A stretch of 64,000 nt of DNA from the NCBI RefSeq assembly GCF_020829665.1, contig NZ_JAIVFT010000003.1, forward strand, positions 310,001 to 374,000, in the 5' to 3' direction. The notes below the pieces were generated by a model that saw only the letters and a list, made by a program, of their open reading frames with translations, ran no database searches and was not told the DNA's origin. A program made the position numbers and the translations under genes. This document shows positions 7,101-15,817 of this stretch, in pieces. Positions within the stretch are counted from its first letter, which is position 1; the number at the start of each line of letters is the position of its first letter. This stretch comes from Nostoc sp. CHAB 5824 (lineage in GTDB: Bacteria; Cyanobacteriota; Cyanobacteriia; Cyanobacteriales; Nostocaceae).

Positions 7101-10070
7101 ACTGCTCCCGGTTTAAGTGTTACTGGTAACATATTAGCCAATGCTAAGGGAGCAGGCATCCCGGAAATTACTGCCCTAAATCTCAACGTCCAGGCGCAGA
7201 ATTACAACTTAAAACAGTTACCGATCAATTTTCCTAATCAGGTTGCTGTGGCGGGGAGAGTAGATTTTAATGGTCAAATCACTGGTAAACTGCCCTTGCC
7301 AAATGTAGTAGGGCAAATTAATTTACGAGACTTAGTTGTTCAAGATATTGCTTTTGAACCGTTGTTAACTGGAAACATCGATTCAGCACAGGGACGCGGG
7401 TTAAATTTGAACTTGGCAGGAAATAGTGACCGCCTGGCCTTTAATTTAGATGCCAATAATCGCCCGAAATCTTTCTTAGTCAAATGGCAGCAAGCATCAG
7501 CCACAGGTAATGTTCAAGGCAATGATTGGGCACTCAAAGTCGCAAACTTCCCCTTACAAATATTGAATTTGACTCCGCCACCAGTTACTCGACTCGGTGC
7601 TGGTAAGATAACTGGGTTATTAACTGGGGATTTGCTATTTAATCAGCAGACATTAGCAGCTACGGGAAATTTAGCGATCGCTAACCCGCAAATTGGCCGG
7701 CTTAAAGGCGATCGTCTAGCGGCTCAATTCCGTTATGGCAGTGGTAAAGGCACACTCGCCAGCAGCGAATTTGTCAAAGGCAAAAGTAGCTACGCCCTTG
7801 TCGGTACTTTTGCTCAAAGTCCTAAAGGTCCTCAACTACAAGGTAAACTCAACGTCAACCAAGGAGAGATCCAAGACGTTCTAACTGTAGCGCAGATATT
7901 TGATTTACAAAATTTGCCAGGTGGTTCAGCAGAAATCTACGGCACAGCAGCGGATCTAAACACCACTCCCCAAGGAGCGCAAAATCAACCCCTATTAACC
8001 CAAATCCAACGGTTTTCTGAAATTGAAGCTTTAGTAGCAGAACAGGAAGAACAGCGACTTAATTCCACTCCCATACCAGATTTGGCAGACTTAAAAGGAA
8101 CTTTCAACGGGGAAGTGGCTGTAAATACAGCTACAGCCAATGGATTATCAGTGGATTTTAATTTGAATGGACAAAACTTTGCCTGGGGTAAAAAAGAAGA
8201 ACGAAATCGTTTTTATACTGCTGATAAAGTGATTGCCGAAGGCAACTTTGAAAACGGTGTTTTGAGTTTGCGACCTTTACGGCTTGAATCTCAAAACAGG
8301 CTGATTGCCTTCACGGGTAACGTTGGCGGTGATGAACAATCTGGTCAGTTACGGGTGAATAATTTTCCCTTACAATTACTGAATAATTTTGTCAAACTGC
8401 CACTTGGAATTACAGGTAATCTTAACGGTACAGCAGCTTTAGCAGGCAGCATTGATAATCCCCAAGCTAGAGGGGAATTGCAAATCACAGAAGGAATACT
8501 AAATCAGAACAAAATAGAGTCAGCGATCGCAAGTTTCAGCTATGCCAACGGACGCTTAAACTTTGGTAGTACGGTAGCAGTTGCTGGGCCAAAACCTGTT
8601 GATATTACTGGTAGCATCCCTTATAAATTGCCTTTTGCTTCCGTCGCACCAGACAGCGATCAAATCAGTTTAGATATGAAGTTAGAAAACGAGGGATTGG
8701 CGCTGTTAAACGCATTGACTAATCAAGTAGTATTTGAGAAAGGTGGAGGAGAAGTAGACCTCAAAGTACGCGGAACATTGCAAAAACCCGAAGTAGATGG
8801 AATTGCTACTATCAATAATGCTACTTTTTCAGCCCAGGCTCTCCCAGGTAAGCTCAGACGTGTTACAGGTAGAGTGCTGTTTAATTTTGACACCATCTTA
8901 GTAGAAAATCTTCAGGGTAGATTTAGCCGTGGGAAGGTAGAAGCTGCTGGAGAAATTCCCATTTTTAACAATGACAATACTATCAACAATCCCCTGACTG
9001 TTAATCTCGATCAGCTTGCGTTAAATCTGAAGGGGCTTTACCTGGGAGGTGCTAGTGGTAATTTACAGATTACTGGTTCTGCCCTTAACCCAGTAATTGG
9101 CGGTAAAGTAAATTTATTTGATGGTCAGGTATTGCTGGCAGAATCTACCGACGCGACTTCATCTGCAAATAGTGGTCTGGGTGTATCACCCACAAAAGCC
9201 AATAAGCAGAGTAAAGCTGAAATCGGAAATGGGACGGGAAATGCGATAGCTAGATTTAATAATCTAGATTTGGAACTAGGTAAAAACGTCCAAATTACCC
9301 GTCCACCTATTCTCAGTTTCCGCGCAACTGGTAATCTCATAGTTAACGGCTCAATCAATCAGCCAATACCCGATGGCACTATCCGGTTAGAACAAGGTGG
9401 GGTGAATTTATTTACTACCCAATTTAACCTTGCTCGTGGCTATAAACATACTGCAACTTTTAGTCCCTCTCAACCGCGTGACCCCAACTTAGATATTCAG
9501 CTATTTGCCAAGGTACTGGATGTAACTCAAAGTAATGACTTTAGCCGGATAAATTCCACAGGTTTATCAGCCTTAGAGAGTGTTCGAGTTGAAGCCAGTA
9601 TCAACGGTCTCGCCAGCAAACTAAATGAAAATCTAGAACTAACAAGCAGTCCGTCACGTAGTCAAACTGAAATTGTTGCTCTTTTAGGAGGTGGGTTTGT
9701 GGACACCCAAGGACGTGGCGACAGTACTTTGGGTTTGATTAACATCGCAGGTTCGGCTGTGTTCAACAATTTTCAGTCAGCTTTTAACCAGATTGGGAGT
9801 ACCTTTGGCTTAAGTGAACTGCGGATATTTCCTACCGTTATTTCTGAGAATCCCGAAGCGGGAAGGAGCAGTTCAACGTTGGAATTGGCAGCAGAGGCTG
9901 GGGTTGATATTTCTTCTAAAATATCGGTTTCCAGTATTAAGATTTTGACAACAAATGACCCCTTCCAGTGGGGTGTTAATTACCGGATAAACGACGAATT
10001 CCGTGTGCGTGCTTCCACTAATTTAACCGATGATAGTCGTGCAGTAGTGGAGTATCAAACGCGTTTTTAA
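4125..10070 (+). CDS. tamB: TamB-like translocation/assembly protein (DUF490)
   Basis: 1981 residues. An N-terminal membrane anchor (about 22-48) is followed by a very long beta-rich region and a C-terminal TamB/DUF490 domain (about 1650-1981) ending in VVEYQTRF, an aromatic end typical of the family. TamB-like proteins bridge inner and outer membranes and help assemble outer-membrane proteins or move lipids. Residues 680-960 hold four 70-residue repeats. Residues about 175-212 are a low-complexity stretch rich in Gly, Arg, Glu, Pro and Ser, translated from a purine/pyrimidine-rich repeat. It starts 24 bases after the IscB-element hairpin, so its promoter may lie in or before that element. 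No Omp85 gene adjoins. Confidence 0.9.
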   Translation: MTKSPNQDILSPSPIRKRLWLLVLSRGSIALGGLLLLGVIVGIWRLWTFVQTELTPLAQQSLTTTLNRPVKLGRVTQFSLTGVQFGTSTIPATPTDPDRAAVEAVEVGFDLLQLIFNRHLKLDVTLVNPDIYIDQDDQGRWVSTSIAPSGEGGAIKTDLDYLRFRNAKLALMPQKIAGEEAREQGAGSRGEEFSPLPPSPRPSASSPLSPVEFSQLNGSAQLLANNQLIRFDVRGQADSGGNISIQGETRSRVLAGNFQLQAQDLLAADITRLIKLPVNLQAGRANGDLLVRLTPGQQTLLFGNAVVQGVTLQIPKVPQLLSNTQGNLRFQGTELQLNNVTTNYGKIPVVATGIIDTQAGLKLAGRVNAVSLANAQETLKVKLPVPIAGQVQASLQITGSTKEPILSGSVATIQTARIDKVDFNSISSKFELVTSSSLITLKDIQGKAKIGGDITGAGTIQLGKTPRLDINFAAKNVPGDAIAKVYETTPNFQIGNVSGTAQLTGAPTNVQTVVRFQAPNGTYPGTGEVAIAPNRNVSFRNVALNVSGGTVRATGSYANERWQAVAVASGVKLEPFVDKSQLQNVSLAEAQFNGRLILSGSTAPFKIARIRSDGAGVQIGGGTVAVSNIQLQDQSFSAQLVANGVRLGQILKQSPPALNNPLAGTFQIAGNRDNFSLKTFRGSGEGRLTIGGGAVTAKNIQVANGVYQAQVQANNVPVQQLATVPKQFQGALTGQFNVAGSVDSFKLQTIQANGQARVNVARGTITANNIQLANGVYQAQVQAKNVPVRQLAAVPPPFRGTLTGQVNVAGSVESFQPQTIQASGQGQINIAGGTITASNIQLANGVYQAQVQANNVPLQQLAAVPPQLRGMLTGQANVAGSVESFQPQTIQASGQGRLDVAGGTIAASNIQLANGRYQAVVNADGVELNRFNQQLRGQFGGQLQLAGTLGSSKLADVRAAGQVQLSQGIPGLEQPLSAAIAWSGERLTIERATAPGLSVTGNILANAKGAGIPEITALNLNVQAQNYNLKQLPINFPNQVAVAGRVDFNGQITGKLPLPNVVGQINLRDLVVQDIAFEPLLTGNIDSAQGRGLNLNLAGNSDRLAFNLDANNRPKSFLVKWQQASATGNVQGNDWALKVANFPLQILNLTPPPVTRLGAGKITGLLTGDLLFNQQTLAATGNLAIANPQIGRLKGDRLAAQFRYGSGKGTLASSEFVKGKSSYALVGTFAQSPKGPQLQGKLNVNQGEIQDVLTVAQIFDLQNLPGGSAEIYGTAADLNTTPQGAQNQPLLTQIQRFSEIEALVAEQEEQRLNSTPIPDLADLKGTFNGEVAVNTATANGLSVDFNLNGQNFAWGKKEERNRFYTADKVIAEGNFENGVLSLRPLRLESQNRLIAFTGNVGGDEQSGQLRVNNFPLQLLNNFVKLPLGITGNLNGTAALAGSIDNPQARGELQITEGILNQNKIESAIASFSYANGRLNFGSTVAVAGPKPVDITGSIPYKLPFASVAPDSDQISLDMKLENEGLALLNALTNQVVFEKGGGEVDLKVRGTLQKPEVDGIATINNATFSAQALPGKLRRVTGRVLFNFDTILVENLQGRFSRGKVEAAGEIPIFNNDNTINNPLTVNLDQLALNLKGLYLGGASGNLQITGSALNPVIGGKVNLFDGQVLLAESTDATSSANSGLGVSPTKANKQSKAEIGNGTGNAIARFNNLDLELGKNVQITRPPILSFRATGNLIVNGSINQPIPDGTIRLEQGGVNLFTTQFNLARGYKHTATFSPSQPRDPNLDIQLFAKVLDVTQSNDFSRINSTGLSALESVRVEASINGLASKLNENLELTSSPSRSQTEIVALLGGGFVDTQGRGDSTLGLINIAGSAVFNNFQSAFNQIGSTFGLSELRIFPTVISENPEAGRSSSTLELAAEAGVDISSKISVSSIKILTTNDPFQWGVNYRINDEFRVRASTNLTDDSRAVVEYQTRF
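6162..7001 (+). repeat. Four 210-bp in-frame tandem repeats inside tamB
   Basis: Units begin at about 6162, 6372, 6582 and 6792, exactly 210 bases (70 codons) apart. Each encodes a version of a block containing NIQLANGVYQAQVQANNVP and, later, GQVNVAGSVESFQPQTIQA. Units 2 and 3 are the most alike at the DNA level; the last diverges in its second half. They look like a beta-strand module amplified by slippage or unequal recombination. Confidence 0.9.
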
Positions 10071-10091
10071 ATAAATCTCTTCAATTTTAAA

Positions 10092-10346
10092 TTATGAATT
10101 ACTTCCTGTTCCTTCTTCTCCTTGCTTTTCAATAGCTTGCCGTACCTGTGCAACATTCAATTCTAATGCTTCTGCGATTTGCTTTATACTTAAACCAAAC
10201 TTAAGCAGACGGGGTATAGTCTCCAATTTTGTTTCTTCCTTTACTTCTTGGTAAAATTTAGTTTGTCTCCAATCGGTTAATCCAAACATCGCTTCTAACT
10301 CCTGCTGAGTTTTGTTTACAAATTTATAGATAAGAGGTAGGGGCAA
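10092..10346 (-). pseudogene. C-terminal fragment of an Rpn/DUF4351-like putative transposase-nuclease
   Basis: 84 residues resembling only the tail of cyanobacterial Rpn-family (PD-(D/E)XK) proteins: QQELEAMFGLTDWRQTKFYQ and a predicted helix-turn-helix, LSIKQIAEALELNVAQVRQA. The nuclease core is absent, and the start of the ORF lies in a palindromic intergenic repeat at 10337-10364. Probably a remnant; translation is possible but unsupported. Confidence 0.6.
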
Positions 10347-10364
10347 TTCATGAATTGCTCCTAC
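10337..10364. repeat. Palindromic intergenic repeat
   Basis: A near-perfect inverted repeat centred on TTCATGAA, with arms GTAGGGGCAA and TTGCTCCTAC. It is related in style to the GGGGCA...TGCCCC palindromes at 14522-14548 and 14640-14668, a common type of dispersed repeat in filamentous cyanobacteria. Confidence 0.75.
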
Positions 10365-10405
10365 GGCGTGTAGTTTTGCGTAAGTCCCATTAAATTAAAT
10401 CAATA

Positions 10406-11335
10406 TCAGATTGTGATATTATCTCCCCCCTCTTGATTGATAACTAATCGCAAAATTGATAATCCTAGAATTATTAAAAATAGTACTAAACCAATTGTGC
10501 AAGCATAGCTGATTTCCAAGTTACTAAAAGCTTGCTCATATAGATAATAAACAATCGTTTTTGAGCTACTGAGTGGGCCGCCTTGGGTCATAATGTATAC
10601 TTCTTCAAACACTTTGGTGGCAGAAATAGCCGAAATTACCGCCACTAGTGCTAGATACGGCTTCATCAAAGGTATGGTAATATCCCAATGTTTGCTGATA
10701 CCATCAGAGCCATCGATCGCAGCAGCTTCGTAAACATCAGCAGGAATCGATTGCAACCCCGCTAAATAAATCACCATGTAGTAGCCTAGTCCCTTCCACA
10801 CGGTGACAGCCATGACGCTGGCAAGAGAAATTGGTACAATGCCAAAAATTTTTGCTGGGCTAGTTAGCCAAGGAATACCTTCTGGAAAAAGACCCAAAGC
10901 TTTTAGCAACTGATTCAGTAATCCGTTTTCTGCATACAGCCATTTCCAAGCTATTCCCGCAACCACCATTGAAATTACCACTGGGGTGTAATATGCGGAT
11001 CTAAACCAATTCATCCCCCGTAGTTTCTGATTTACCAAAATTGCCAGCACTAAGGGAGCAATTACTAAAATTGGTACTACACCCACAAGATATAAAAAAG
11101 TATTTTCCAAGGTTTTCCAAAAAACTGCATCCTTCCAAAGCTTGAGGAAGTTGGCGAAACCTATCCATTGTGGCGGCTGGGCAATATCTTCATAGTTAGT
11201 AAAGCTGAGATAAAACGCTTGCAGTGCAGGCCAAAAGACTGTTAAGCCTAAAAGAACTAAAGCGGGTAGTAAAAATAAATAAGGGGTCAGTCGCTGTTTG
11301 ATGAATATCCAATTTTTAGGTGTTAATTGATTCAT
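10406..11335 (-). CDS. Sugar ABC transporter permease (MalF/UgpA type)
   Basis: 309 residues with six predicted membrane segments, the first at about 17-38. The cytoplasmic EAA loop that docks the ATPase is clear: EAAAIDGSDGISKHWDITIP near 200. This is the first of the two permeases usual in carbohydrate (CUT1) importers. No second permease, solute-binding protein or ATPase lies nearby, so the partners must be elsewhere, as is common in cyanobacteria. The substrate cannot be told from the sequence. The ATG start gives a normal N-terminus. Confidence 0.9.
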   Translation of the reverse strand: MNQLTPKNWIFIKQRLTPYLFLLPALVLLGLTVFWPALQAFYLSFTNYEDIAQPPQWIGFANFLKLWKDAVFWKTLENTFLYLVGVVPILVIAPLVLAILVNQKLRGMNWFRSAYYTPVVISMVVAGIAWKWLYAENGLLNQLLKALGLFPEGIPWLTSPAKIFGIVPISLASVMAVTVWKGLGYYMVIYLAGLQSIPADVYEAAAIDGSDGISKHWDITIPLMKPYLALVAVISAISATKVFEEVYIMTQGGPLSSSKTIVYYLYEQAFSNLEISYACTIGLVLFLIILGLSILRLVINQEGGDNITI

Positions 11336-11459
11336 ATAAGGTGTAATAGTTGTTTTTACTTTGTCAGCAAGAATTTGGGGATGTAAGTAGATTTAAGCTT
11401 CAATATTCTAAAGGCATATATTTGCGTACCGCTAATTAATAACTCGGAGATAAACTACG

Positions 11460-12122
11460 ATGGAAACTCAGCACAACCCGCCAATTGAACATCAAAATGT
11501 CCCGATAAACCACCGTGGACTACATGAATTTTTGTATAGTTCCGACGACGAACACACCGCCGCTGAGGTGAGTATAACCCCTGAACTGGCAAACAATGGT
11601 ACTGAAATAATTGACCTTGAGGCTTGGAGTGCAGCTGCTCAGAACGCTAAAATTGCGGGTGTTTATGCAGTATTAGACGCAGAACGCTGTACGCAGTACA
11701 TTGGCTATTCTCGGAATGTGTTGCTTTCCTTAAACGGTCATGTCAGCCAAAATGGTAAGCAAAAGTGTGCTTTTGTACGTGTGCAAGCGTTCAAGTTCCC
11801 CAAGCGTCAAGAAATGGAAGATTTGCGAGATGCGTGGATAGCAGAACTCGAAAGCACACCACCTGGTAATGCAATTGATGGCGAAATGTGGGCTAGTACG
11901 GTAGGCGAAGCTGCAAAGGCGGTAATGTCAGAGGCAGAACGTCAAGCTTACGAGGAGAAAAAGCTAAAACTGCGGAAAGCAATGGCTGACACAACCCTTT
12001 CTAAAGAGTCAGAAACAATAGATGCGACTATAACCGAACGTCAGCGTCAACTTGAAGCTGCTGTGACAAATGATGACTGGAGTGTAATTATCGACGCACA
12101 GACGCAAGAAACCAAGTCTTAG
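11460..12122 (+). CDS. GIY-YIG domain protein
   Basis: 220 residues. A GIY-YIG nuclease-type core lies at about 65-130: AGVYAVLDAERCTQYIGYSR gives the GVY and YIG motifs, with an Arg shortly after, and a Glu follows at about 142 (GEMW). The N-terminal 60 residues are polar and variable. The C-terminal 70 are charged and helical, possibly a coiled coil (YEEKKLKLRKAMADTT). Single-domain GIY-YIG proteins of this size recur in cyanobacteria without assigned function; some GIY-YIG proteins cut DNA, others are repair or intron nucleases. It stands alone and is followed by a strong hairpin terminator. Confidence 0.75.
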   Translation: METQHNPPIEHQNVPINHRGLHEFLYSSDDEHTAAEVSITPELANNGTEIIDLEAWSAAAQNAKIAGVYAVLDAERCTQYIGYSRNVLLSLNGHVSQNGKQKCAFVRVQAFKFPKRQEMEDLRDAWIAELESTPPGNAIDGEMWASTVGEAAKAVMSEAERQAYEEKKLKLRKAMADTTLSKESETIDATITERQRQLEAAVTNDDWSVIIDAQTQETKS

Positions 12123-12152
12123 GATGAGTGTTCAGTCCTCTTGTTATTTCTC

Positions 12153-12195
12153 CACTTGGATACCCCATCTTGTCAAAGGATGGGATATCCAAGTG
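12153..12195 (+). terminator. Hairpin terminator after the GIY-YIG gene
   Basis: A long imperfect inverted repeat 30 bases past the stop: CACTTGGATA-CCCCATC pairs with GATGGG-ATATCCAAGTG around a loop of about 9 bases, then GTTTAG. The U-tract is weak. Confidence 0.65.
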
Positions 12196-12368
12196 TTTAG
12201 ATGAATGTTTTTGCTGGCTTGGCATAGACACTATGCAGCTTTAGGGATCTATTCATTACTTTTGTTTATCGTTTTGAAAAACAACAATATTTGCTTCTAT
12301 CGTTTAACCAGCGTACATTAAAAGTCATCAGGGTAAACACAGAAAGAAATAACGCCAAGAGGTGCAAC

Positions 12369-13028
12369 ATGAATCCATTTAAAAAAGTATTGTCCAACAA
12401 TGTTGATGTAAAAGTAGTTCAAAAACCTCAAATTGTGGAGATACAACCAGCAGCCCAAAACATTTCCACTGAACCACTGACTCGCGGACAACGCATTGCT
12501 GATAAATTAGCCATGAAAGTGGGTTCTTGGGGATTTCTCATTGGGCAAAGCGTTGTTTTAGCTGGGTGGGTTGGTATAAACTCAATGCCTGGGGTTCCCC
12601 ACTGGGATGAATCACCGTTCATGATGCTCAATTTGGTGTTTTCATTTGCCTCAGCCTATACAGCGCCAGTTGTCTTGATGAGCCAAAACCGCCAGTCTGA
12701 TACTGATCGGAGAAATGCCGAAATAGACCATCAGGTGAATTTGAAAGCTGGACAAAATATTGAACTGCTACATCAAAAATTGGATGACTTACACACTCAA
12801 AAACTAAACGAACTGACCCAAATTATCAAAGAACAACAGCAAGTTCTCCATGAGCTTAAAGTAAGTCTAGTGCCGGAAGCTAATGAGAGTAAAGTGAGTG
12901 TATTGCCAGGACTGTACGTCCAAAATGGCGCTCAATTACCCAAGCAAATTATTGTTAATAAAGCTTTCAATGTTGACCAACCAGTTATGGACAATAACAA
13001 AGTTATTGATAAGTTAGTTCGTCGGTAA
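12369..13028 (+). CDS. DUF1003 integral membrane protein
   Basis: 219 residues from the ATG at 12369. A TTG at 12291 would add 26 residues but has no better ribosome site, whereas AGAGGTG lies 5-10 bases before this ATG. The DUF1003 core has two membrane segments (about 55-75 and 88-112) separated by a short loop with PGVPHWDESPF, then SQNRQSDTDRRNAEIDHQVN. A coiled coil follows (LLHQKLDDLHTQKLNELTQI). Function unknown; the family occurs in many bacteria as small inner-membrane proteins. The last 50 residues are polar and variable. Confidence 0.85.
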   Translation: MNPFKKVLSNNVDVKVVQKPQIVEIQPAAQNISTEPLTRGQRIADKLAMKVGSWGFLIGQSVVLAGWVGINSMPGVPHWDESPFMMLNLVFSFASAYTAPVVLMSQNRQSDTDRRNAEIDHQVNLKAGQNIELLHQKLDDLHTQKLNELTQIIKEQQQVLHELKVSLVPEANESKVSVLPGLYVQNGAQLPKQIIVNKAFNVDQPVMDNNKVIDKLVRR

Positions 13029-13122
13029 ATATTCCTAACTAAGGCATTTGTAAGGGTATATTTGGCGGACTTGTACAGAAGTAATAAAAGGGTGTCAAAC
13101 TCTGGTCAGAAAAGTAATCTAG

Positions 13123-13905
13123 TTATAATGACACAGCAGAAATAGCACAAACTTGTAAACCAACAGGTGTGTGAATAATTACAGATTCCACACCAAATAC
13201 TTGGGCGATCGCATTTGGTGTCAGAACTTGTTCAGGTGTACCAACTTCCCAAATATGACCCTGTTTTAATAATGCAATGCGGGAACTATATCGTGCTGCT
13301 AAATTTAGTTCGTGTAAAACTGTGATAATAGTTAATCCCTGCTGCTGATTCAGTTCTTTAAGTAGTTCTAATAGTTGCAATTGATAGTTGATATCTAAAA
13401 AAGTTGTCGGTTCATCTAATAGTAAAACTTTTGGCTCTTGCGCTAGTGCTAGAGCTAAAAAAGCTCGTTGTCTTTCACCGCCTGAGAGTTGTTCGACTAA
13501 GCGATCGCTAAATTTTTCTAATTGCGTCTTTTCAATAGCAGCTTCCACTTTGTCCCAATCTTTGGCGGTTAATTCCCATTGCCACCAAGATTGATGTGGT
13601 GTGCGTCCTAAGCTTACTAATTGTCGCACTGTTAAGCCAACGGGAACCGTTTGTTGTTGCGGTAACAATGCCAGTTTCTGTGCAACTAGATTTGGGGGTT
13701 GAGAGTGAATTGCTTTGCCATCAAGTAGCACTATTCCCTGCTGTGGAGAGAGAATACGACTCAGCAATTTGAGTAAAGTAGATTTACCTGAGCCATTAGC
13801 ACCAACTAAACTCAACCATTCTCCTGTTTGCAGAGTGAGGTTAATGTCTTGAACAATTGGTACTAAGGTGTAACCGCCTGTGAGGTTTTGCAGTTCGAGT
13901 GGCAT
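13123..13905 (-). CDS. ABC transporter ATP-binding protein, iron-siderophore/cobalamin type
   Basis: 260 residues, a single complete ABC ATPase. Walker A is GANGSGKSTL near 35, the Q-loop LLPQQQ near 84, the signature LSGGERQRAFLALALA near 140, Walker B VLLLDEPT, and the switch His is in TVLHELNLAARYSSR. The closest family by pattern is FecE/FhuC/BtuD/HmuV, which powers uptake of ferric siderophores, haem or vitamin B12. The permease and binding protein are not in the window. The region upstream of its start holds the first 62-bp repeat array. Confidence 0.88.
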   Translation of the reverse strand: MPLELQNLTGGYTLVPIVQDINLTLQTGEWLSLVGANGSGKSTLLKLLSRILSPQQGIVLLDGKAIHSQPPNLVAQKLALLPQQQTVPVGLTVRQLVSLGRTPHQSWWQWELTAKDWDKVEAAIEKTQLEKFSDRLVEQLSGGERQRAFLALALAQEPKVLLLDEPTTFLDINYQLQLLELLKELNQQQGLTIITVLHELNLAARYSSRIALLKQGHIWEVGTPEQVLTPNAIAQVFGVESVIIHTPVGLQVCAISAVSL

Positions 13906-14106
13906 TTCAGAAATTCAAAAGCGAGAAACTTAATTTTACAAGATTTGAGTGAATTATTAAGCATCCTTATACCCGCTTCAATTTCAATAGACAAATTGAT
14001 TTAGCCTAAAGCGTTGTAATTTTAGCGAGTATACCAAACTAATTCTAAGTCTTCAACGCTTAAGGGGATTAAAATATCAGCGATCGCTAGTGCGTAAATT
14101 ACTCAA

Positions 14107-14470
14107 ATGAGAAAGCAAAGTGCCCTTTGCTTGCCCAAAACACTAAAATGAGTGCGTGATCTACCGAAATGAGAAAGCAAACTGGGGTTTGAGAAAGCAA
14201 TATGCCTTTTTGCTTGCTGAATCTACTGAAATGAGAAAGCAAACTGGAGTTTGAGAAAGCAATATGCCTTTTTGCTTGCTGAATCTACCGAAATGAGAAA
14301 GCAAACTGGGGTTTGAGAAAGCAATATCTCTTTTTGCTTGCTGAATCTACCGAAATGAGAAAGCAAACTGGGGTTTGAGAAAGCAATATGCCTTTTTGCT
14401 TGCTGAATCTACTGAAATGAGAAAGCAATATGCCTTTTTACTTGCTCAAATATCACAATGAGAAAGCAAA
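14107..14470. repeat. 62-bp tandem repeat array 1
   Basis: Five successive units start at 14107, 14169, 14231, 14293 and 14355, each exactly 62 bp; a shortened unit starts at 14417. Each typical unit has two copies of TGAGAAAGCAA 20 bases apart and ends with TTTTTGCTTGCTGAATCTAC, so AAAGCAA and TTGCTTG can form a hairpin. The first unit is diverged. There is no convincing ORF. Related arrays occur at 59671 and 62530. Confidence 0.9.
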
Positions 14471-14521
14471 AATTTAGGACTTATACCAATTCACGAAAAC
14501 CTTGATACATATAGATTCATT

Positions 14522-14668
14522 GTAGGGGCATGGCAATGCCATGCCCTTAATAACGTATTTGTATCATTATTAAAGTGAAATGGTATTACGCATTGACAAG
14601 AAATGCCAAATATGTATAAGGTTAAAAACCATATCTTTCGTAAGGGCACAGCATTGCTGTGCCCCTAC
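14522..14668. repeat. Pair of GGGGCA/TGCCCC palindromic repeats
   Basis: Two inverted repeats about 90 bases apart: 14522-14548 (GGGGCATGGC ... GCCATGCCC) and 14640-14668 (GGGCACAGC ... GCTGTGCCCC). They resemble dispersed intergenic palindromes of filamentous cyanobacteria. With the 62-bp array they fill the 830-base gap between the ABC ATPase and methyltransferase genes. Confidence 0.7.
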
Positions 14669-14735
14669 AGCATGGCTCAAAGCCTTTTTCCCCAGCATGA
14701 ACTGCCTTATCCCAACAATAATTATTTACGCCCAC

Positions 14736-15578
14736 CTACTTATTGCCGCACAATAAGCCAAACCGAATTAACCCACGCTCATAACCGCGACGCATTAATC
14801 CCAGTGATAATGCCCCTTGAATAGTAGTCCAACCAGCATTTAGTAAACCCCAAAGCGCTTGGGGAGTGAATGCGGAATCAATCACCACATTCCAAAAGGG
14901 GGCGACAGCGGTTGACCAATCAGCAGTGCGGATATTATGTAATGGTAGTTGATGTGCGATCGCTTCGTATTCTGGCAAAGAAATCACATAAGGCAAACAA
15001 TACACCCGATAAATATCCTGCAAGTGCTTTTCCTCATCCGGCGTTAGTGGGGACTCATCAGTTGGTCGATGACACCAAGTCACCATAATTAACTTGCCAC
15101 CAGGCTTCAATACTCGGTAGCACTCCTGGAGAAACTTGGTTTTATCTGGCATGTGTTCACCGCTTTCTAGCGACCAAACCAAGTCAAAAGAATTATCAGC
15201 AAAGGGCATTGCTTGAGCATTTGCGACTTGGAACTGTGTTCTCAGACTCAAATTAGCATCTATTGCGCGTTCCGTTGCTCTGGCGGCTTGCACAGGACTT
15301 AATGTAATCCCTGTAGCCTTAGCATTAAACTTTTGTGCGAGGTATAAAGAACTGCCGCCAATGCCACAACCCACATCTAAGATATTTTCTGCTGCTTGTA
15401 CCCCTGCCCAATTGAGCAATTCTTCGATTAAATCAATTTGAGCCTGACGGCGGTCTTTTTTCTGGGTACCATCAGCGCCGTAATAGCCGTGGTGCATGTG
15501 TTCGCCCCAAATCTGTTCCCACAGCTCAGAGGAAGCATCGTAAAATTGCTGAATTTGCTGGTAAAGTGTTGCACTCAT
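14736..15578 (-). CDS. Gamma-tocopherol methyltransferase-like SAM methyltransferase
   Basis: 280 residues, a class I SAM-dependent methyltransferase. Motif I is NILDVGCGIGGSSLYLAQKF near 65. The family-typical start WEQIWGEHMHHGYYG (residues about 20-34) and the later SGEHMPDKTKFLQECYRVLK match cyanobacterial gamma-tocopherol C-methyltransferases and related MPBQ/sterol-type enzymes. Likely role: methylation in tocopherol or a similar prenyl-lipid pathway at the membrane. Unlike plant enzymes there is no transit peptide. It is a single gene with no other tocopherol genes near, so the exact substrate is inferred. Confidence 0.82.
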   Translation of the reverse strand: MSATLYQQIQQFYDASSELWEQIWGEHMHHGYYGADGTQKKDRRQAQIDLIEELLNWAGVQAAENILDVGCGIGGSSLYLAQKFNAKATGITLSPVQAARATERAIDANLSLRTQFQVANAQAMPFADNSFDLVWSLESGEHMPDKTKFLQECYRVLKPGGKLIMVTWCHRPTDESPLTPDEEKHLQDIYRVYCLPYVISLPEYEAIAHQLPLHNIRTADWSTAVAPFWNVVIDSAFTPQALWGLLNAGWTTIQGALSLGLMRRGYERGLIRFGLLCGNK

Positions 15579-15817
15579 GAAAAAAGCAGTGTTAAGACAA
15601 AGCCGAATTAAAAAAAAACATACAGATAGGCTACCATGTGTGTTTTTAATTAAAATAGGCTTTTTTGGTTTCCAGGGATAATAAATTCCGGTTTCTCTTC
15701 CCTGGAAAAATTTACTGATTTTACCTTAATAAGCTGCCTTTGCTCTCATTTGCATACTGGATATTTCCGGGATGCCTAGCATGATTGAGTTTTTGAATTT
15801 TAAATTTTCAATTAATT

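Noticed and set aside
14107..14470. CRISPR array suspected from regular spacing
   Set aside because: The 62-bp units are near-identical throughout, with no unique spacers and no cas genes nearby.
14603..14824. Plus-strand frame of 73 codons near the methyltransferase
   Set aside because: Runs through a palindromic repeat and overlaps the methyltransferase 3' end on the other strand.
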